Part shown: piece by piece, positions 61,607-64,000 of the stretch
Layout: the number at the start of each line of letters is the position of its first letter
Numbering within the stretch: the first letter of the stretch is position 1
Source: a virus
Strand: one strand, 5' to 3'
DNA: 64,000 nt
IMG/VR virus record: IMGVR_UViG_3300030339_000003
Coordinates: 62,001-126,000 of that record
Program-made: the position numbers and the translations under genes
Notes under the pieces: model-generated
The model's input: the letters and a program-made list of their open reading frames with translations, nothing else
Told to the model about the DNA's origin: nothing
Database searches by the model: none

Positions 61607-62365
61607 TTAAATGGCGATATAGAAAGATTGATTGAAACGGTAGAATTTCGGATTGGCGTTGGTTTTGATTTCTTTACACGCGTTAGGGTACATGCGAATC
61701 AGATCATGAGTCAGCAACGTTGGGTTCGAGTCTAACAGTTTCATCAGAGTTCGGGCTTTAAGCGATAACGTCGGAGGGAGCGTAATCGTTTTCAATTTAA
61801 CAACGGAGTCATCGGCATTGCCACGATCTTCAAAATCAAGCTTAACAGCAACAGGCTGAATACCTTCTTCAGTTTTTACTGATTTAGCAATTTCGTTAAT
61901 GTTTTTGGCAAAAACGATTGTGTTGGTTAACGACGTGCTTTTATCATGATACGCCAAAATAGGGTCAATCAATGTTTCTTTGATTGTTTTCAGATACACG
62001 ATTGTGTTTGGTGTATAACCTGCCAAAGACATTTCACACAAAGATTCATCAAGTATGGCATTAGCATACGGATAATGCTTTAACAAACGATCAGTATTAA
62101 CATCGCCTAACACGCTCGCAAACCATGCTACTGCAAGAGGATTAGCAACCACGCTGAAACGTTCATCGAATTCACTTTGAGCGACGACTACTTCTTTTTT
62201 CTCAAGGCGGTCATGAATAACACGAACCAGCCAAGCAATGTTTTCTTTATGGTTATGCATAGAAAGTTCTTTGAGTGGTTTAAACCATTCGATGTTAACC
62301 AGTTTGTCCATGTCTAATGTGGAAGAAGCATATGGTTCTAATTTAAACATTGTTCTTTTACCCAT
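61607..62365 (-). CDS. Unknown 252-residue protein
   Basis: Mostly helical, with a basic N-terminus (GKRTMFKLEPYAS; an alternative ATG at residue 6) and a basic C-terminus. No known motif, membrane span or low-complexity region. Flanked by terminators at 61581-61600 and 62372-62399, so it is its own transcription unit in the early block. Function unknown. Confidence 0.7.
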   Translation of the reverse strand: MGKRTMFKLEPYASSTLDMDKLVNIEWFKPLKELSMHNHKENIAWLVRVIHDRLEKKEVVVAQSEFDERFSVVANPLAVAWFASVLGDVNTDRLLKHYPYANAILDESLCEMSLAGYTPNTIVYLKTIKETLIDPILAYHDKSTSLTNTIVFAKNINEIAKSVKTEEGIQPVAVKLDFEDRGNADDSVVKLKTITLPPTLSLKARTLMKLLDSNPTLLTHDLIRMYPNACKEIKTNANPKFYRFNQSFYIAI

Positions 62366-62371
62366 GAAGTA

Positions 62372-62399
62372 AATATTTCCGCCTTTCGACGGAAATATT
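62372..62399 (-). terminator. Hairpin terminator
   Basis: Perfect 10-bp stem with an eight-base loop, 6 bases after the stop at 62406. Confidence 0.75.
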
Positions 62400-62405
62400 A
62401 ATTAG

Positions 62406-63062
62406 TTAAAATTCTTTATCTTCAGTTTTGTAATCGCGTCTGTATTCGCCAGTTGGGCTGGTGATGTCCAGATATTGATTTGCCAGATGATCATTGACAG
62501 CTGCCCAAGTCTTGTGCACGTTAACACGTTCACGGAAACTCAGACGACCACCAATTGAATCATGGAAGTGCGTATGAAGCCAGCGATCTTTTTCATCACG
62601 TTCTTCTTTACGCGCTACACCATCATTAGCTTGACGGAAGAAATAGTTCTCACGCCCTATGCCATGGTTGTGCGGGCTAAGATCGCCACCATAACCTTCA
62701 ATGATTTCATCATCATACAACTTACGAACATTTGGGTTCGCCATGATATATTCGCGCATCAAACCTTCGGCATTTTGCAAACCAGAGATTGTACCCAAAT
62801 AACCTACTTCGAAACGACCCACGTATTCGCCCTGACTATCACCTAACAGACGCGCAGAATATTCCCATAACCGAGAACTTACAAATTGTGTAAATTCCTG
62901 ATTAAGTTGCGTAGCTTTTTCAGCGATCCATCCAGTTAAACCAGAAGGAACATGTTCATTTTGATTTCCAACATATTGCTGATAAGCTCCAATACTTTGT
63001 TCTGTTTGGGAACCTGCTGCGGCGAAAGCGAATATATCACTACTGTTTAGCGACATCTTCAT
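62406..63062 (-). CDS. Unknown 218-residue protein coupled to the RNAP beta' N gene
   Basis: ATG at 63062 with AAGGAG four bases upstream (ATG 63056 is an alternative); it starts inside the last 23 bases of the RNAP beta' N gene, indicating coupling. Rich in Gly, Glu, Tyr and His, with GDLSPHNHGIGRENYFF and WLHTHFHD as His-rich segments that might bind metal. In phiKZ numbering it would be the gp56 position. Not recognised. Confidence 0.7.
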   Translation of the reverse strand: MKMSLNSSDIFAFAAAGSQTEQSIGAYQQYVGNQNEHVPSGLTGWIAEKATQLNQEFTQFVSSRLWEYSARLLGDSQGEYVGRFEVGYLGTISGLQNAEGLMREYIMANPNVRKLYDDEIIEGYGGDLSPHNHGIGRENYFFRQANDGVARKEERDEKDRWLHTHFHDSIGGRLSFRERVNVHKTWAAVNDHLANQYLDITSPTGEYRRDYKTEDKEF

Positions 63063-64000
63063 CCAACTCCTTTTTGATTGCATTCATAAACATGTTCAAG
63101 TTCATTAAATGCGTGGACGGTAGACCTGCTAGATTACTTACTTTGAATGGGATGTTCTTATCCAAAGTTTGATGATGCCCAAAGGAACCATATGCTTTTG
63201 CTTTTGATTCATTATCTAAATGAATACGGATAGGCATTTGGTCACCATCGAAGTCAGCATTATAAGACGCACAAGCCAATATGCTAATCTTCAACGACTC
63301 ATCATCTAAACTACGGTTTACACTTACCCAGAAAGACTTAATGCTCAAATATTCGTTTGATGGGTTTCGATGTGATTCCCCTAAGATCTTTCTTTCTTTT
63401 TCCATGCGGGCTAAGAAGTCATCAATGATCGGATCTACCGTATACATTGACACGTTCAAATGACGCATAGCTTTTAATGGTGTAAACCCGCGACGATACA
63501 ACATACTTGTCAAATGCACAGACAGCATCGAAACGGCTAACTTCCACGGGATAACAATTTCATTTGGATCTACCAGGCCAGTGATTGACGTAATAACACG
63601 ACGACCAGTTACCGGTAAGTTACCCGAACAAATATGTTTACGACTGATAGCTTTTTTATGGAAGATGCTGCGCTTATTCAGTTTCTTCACATACATATCA
63701 GTCAACTCGATTAACTTACGACCTACAAGGCTTTGGTTAGAAGCAAGTTCACGAGGAGTCAACGGACTGAATTCAGTAGACTTCTTACAACCAGCAATGG
63801 TGTAATAAATCTGTTTGGTTTCGAGCTGACCTTCTACACCCCAAGTACCGCGTTCATTCGTTTCCAAGATGGTCGAATAACGACTCGGCACTTTGATGTA
63901 ATGACAAAAAGCTTTATCTTTAAATTTGGTCCAAAATTCCCAAGCGTCAGCTGCTAGTTCTTTTAATCCTGTAAACTTAGAACCTGGGCCCATGATCAAA
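63040..64000 (-). CDS. Non-virion RNA polymerase beta' N-terminal subunit (phiKZ gp55-like), 5' end cut by the window edge
   Basis: At least 320 residues visible; the start is outside the window. NADFDGDQMPI contains the NADFDGD motif whose three Asp residues hold the catalytic magnesium in all multisubunit RNAPs, preceded by the region VTGRRVITSITGLVDPNEI (compare the beta' switch and rudder approach). Fourteen genes separate it from the beta C gene, close to the gp55-gp71 interval of phiKZ, which favours the non-virion enzyme over the virion gp180. C-terminal bases overlap the next gene. Confidence 0.85.
   Translation of the reverse strand, partial: LIMGPGSKFTGLKELAADAWEFWTKFKDKAFCHYIKVPSRYSTILETNERGTWGVEGQLETKQIYYTIAGCKKSTEFSPLTPRELASNQSLVGRKLIELTDMYVKKLNKRSIFHKKAISRKHICSGNLPVTGRRVITSITGLVDPNEIVIPWKLAVSMLSVHLTSMLYRRGFTPLKAMRHLNVSMYTVDPIIDDFLARMEKERKILGESHRNPSNEYLSIKSFWVSVNRSLDDESLKISILACASYNADFDGDQMPIRIHLDNESKAKAYGSFGHHQTLDKNIPFKVSNLAGLPSTHLMNLNMFMNAIKKELDEDVAKQ

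Noticed and set aside
8851-62399. Recurrent hairpin sequences as a mobile repeat or CRISPR-like array
   Set aside because: They are single copies at gene ends, differ in stem and loop, lie close to stop codons, and have no spacers.

Overview
The window is a 64 kb piece of a jumbo myophage genome of the phiKZ-like (nucleus-forming, Chimalliviridae-type) group, most likely infecting a gammaproteobacterium. The evidence is a phiKZ gp120-like major capsid protein, split multisubunit RNA polymerase genes, a run of cleavable inner-body proteins, and gene order running in reverse to phiKZ numbering (gp55-like at the right edge, then gp71-74-like, gp75-like, gp80-like, gp120-like, gp123-like at the left edge). 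Base composition is AT-leaning; the capsid gene, one inner-body gene and the SSB gene look visibly richer in G+C and CTG codons. No tRNA, IS element, CRISPR array or integrase was seen. Almost every base is coding, and no gene-free stretch exceeds about 220 bases.

Layout. 1-8.9 kb: an edge-truncated protein, the probable non-virion RNAP beta N-terminal subunit, a coiled-coil tail-anchored protein, the major capsid protein, a small protein, and (plus strand) a DnaB/RecA-type ATPase. 8.9-25 kb: a long minus-strand late operon series of virion proteins and inner-body paralogues. 25-29 kb: two plus-strand virion genes, one baseplate-wedge-like. 29-33 kb: another inner-body protein and a membrane HELGH metallopeptidase. 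33-41.7 kb: a B-family DNA polymerase fragment (exonuclease plus motif A), unknown proteins, the gp80-like virion RNAP subunit, and one more inner-body paralogue. 41.7-45.1 kb: a cassette of ten small minus-strand genes containing three tandem paralogue pairs, one of them Tad2/DUF2829-like. 45.1-64 kb: an early block with an SF2 helicase, RNAP beta' C and beta C subunits, a probable fifth RNAP subunit, an SSB-like protein, an SbcD-like phosphoesterase, several unknown small proteins, and the RNAP beta' subunit carrying NADFDGDQ at the right edge.

How it fits together. Genes of the non-virion RNAP and other early functions sit behind a repeated CTATATTA(C/T) element that resembles the phiKZ early promoter. 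Several late genes sit behind TTTTATG, which contains the short TATG core known for phiKZ non-virion RNAP promoters. Transcription units end in perfect hairpins whose RNA loops are mostly GNRA or UUCG. These hairpins lie 3-21 nt from the stop codon except after two genes, the capsid protein and one inner-body protein. In both exceptions an open -1 frame fills the gap and restores normal spacing. That is the main candidate novelty here: possible programmed -1 frameshifting that extends two virion proteins.
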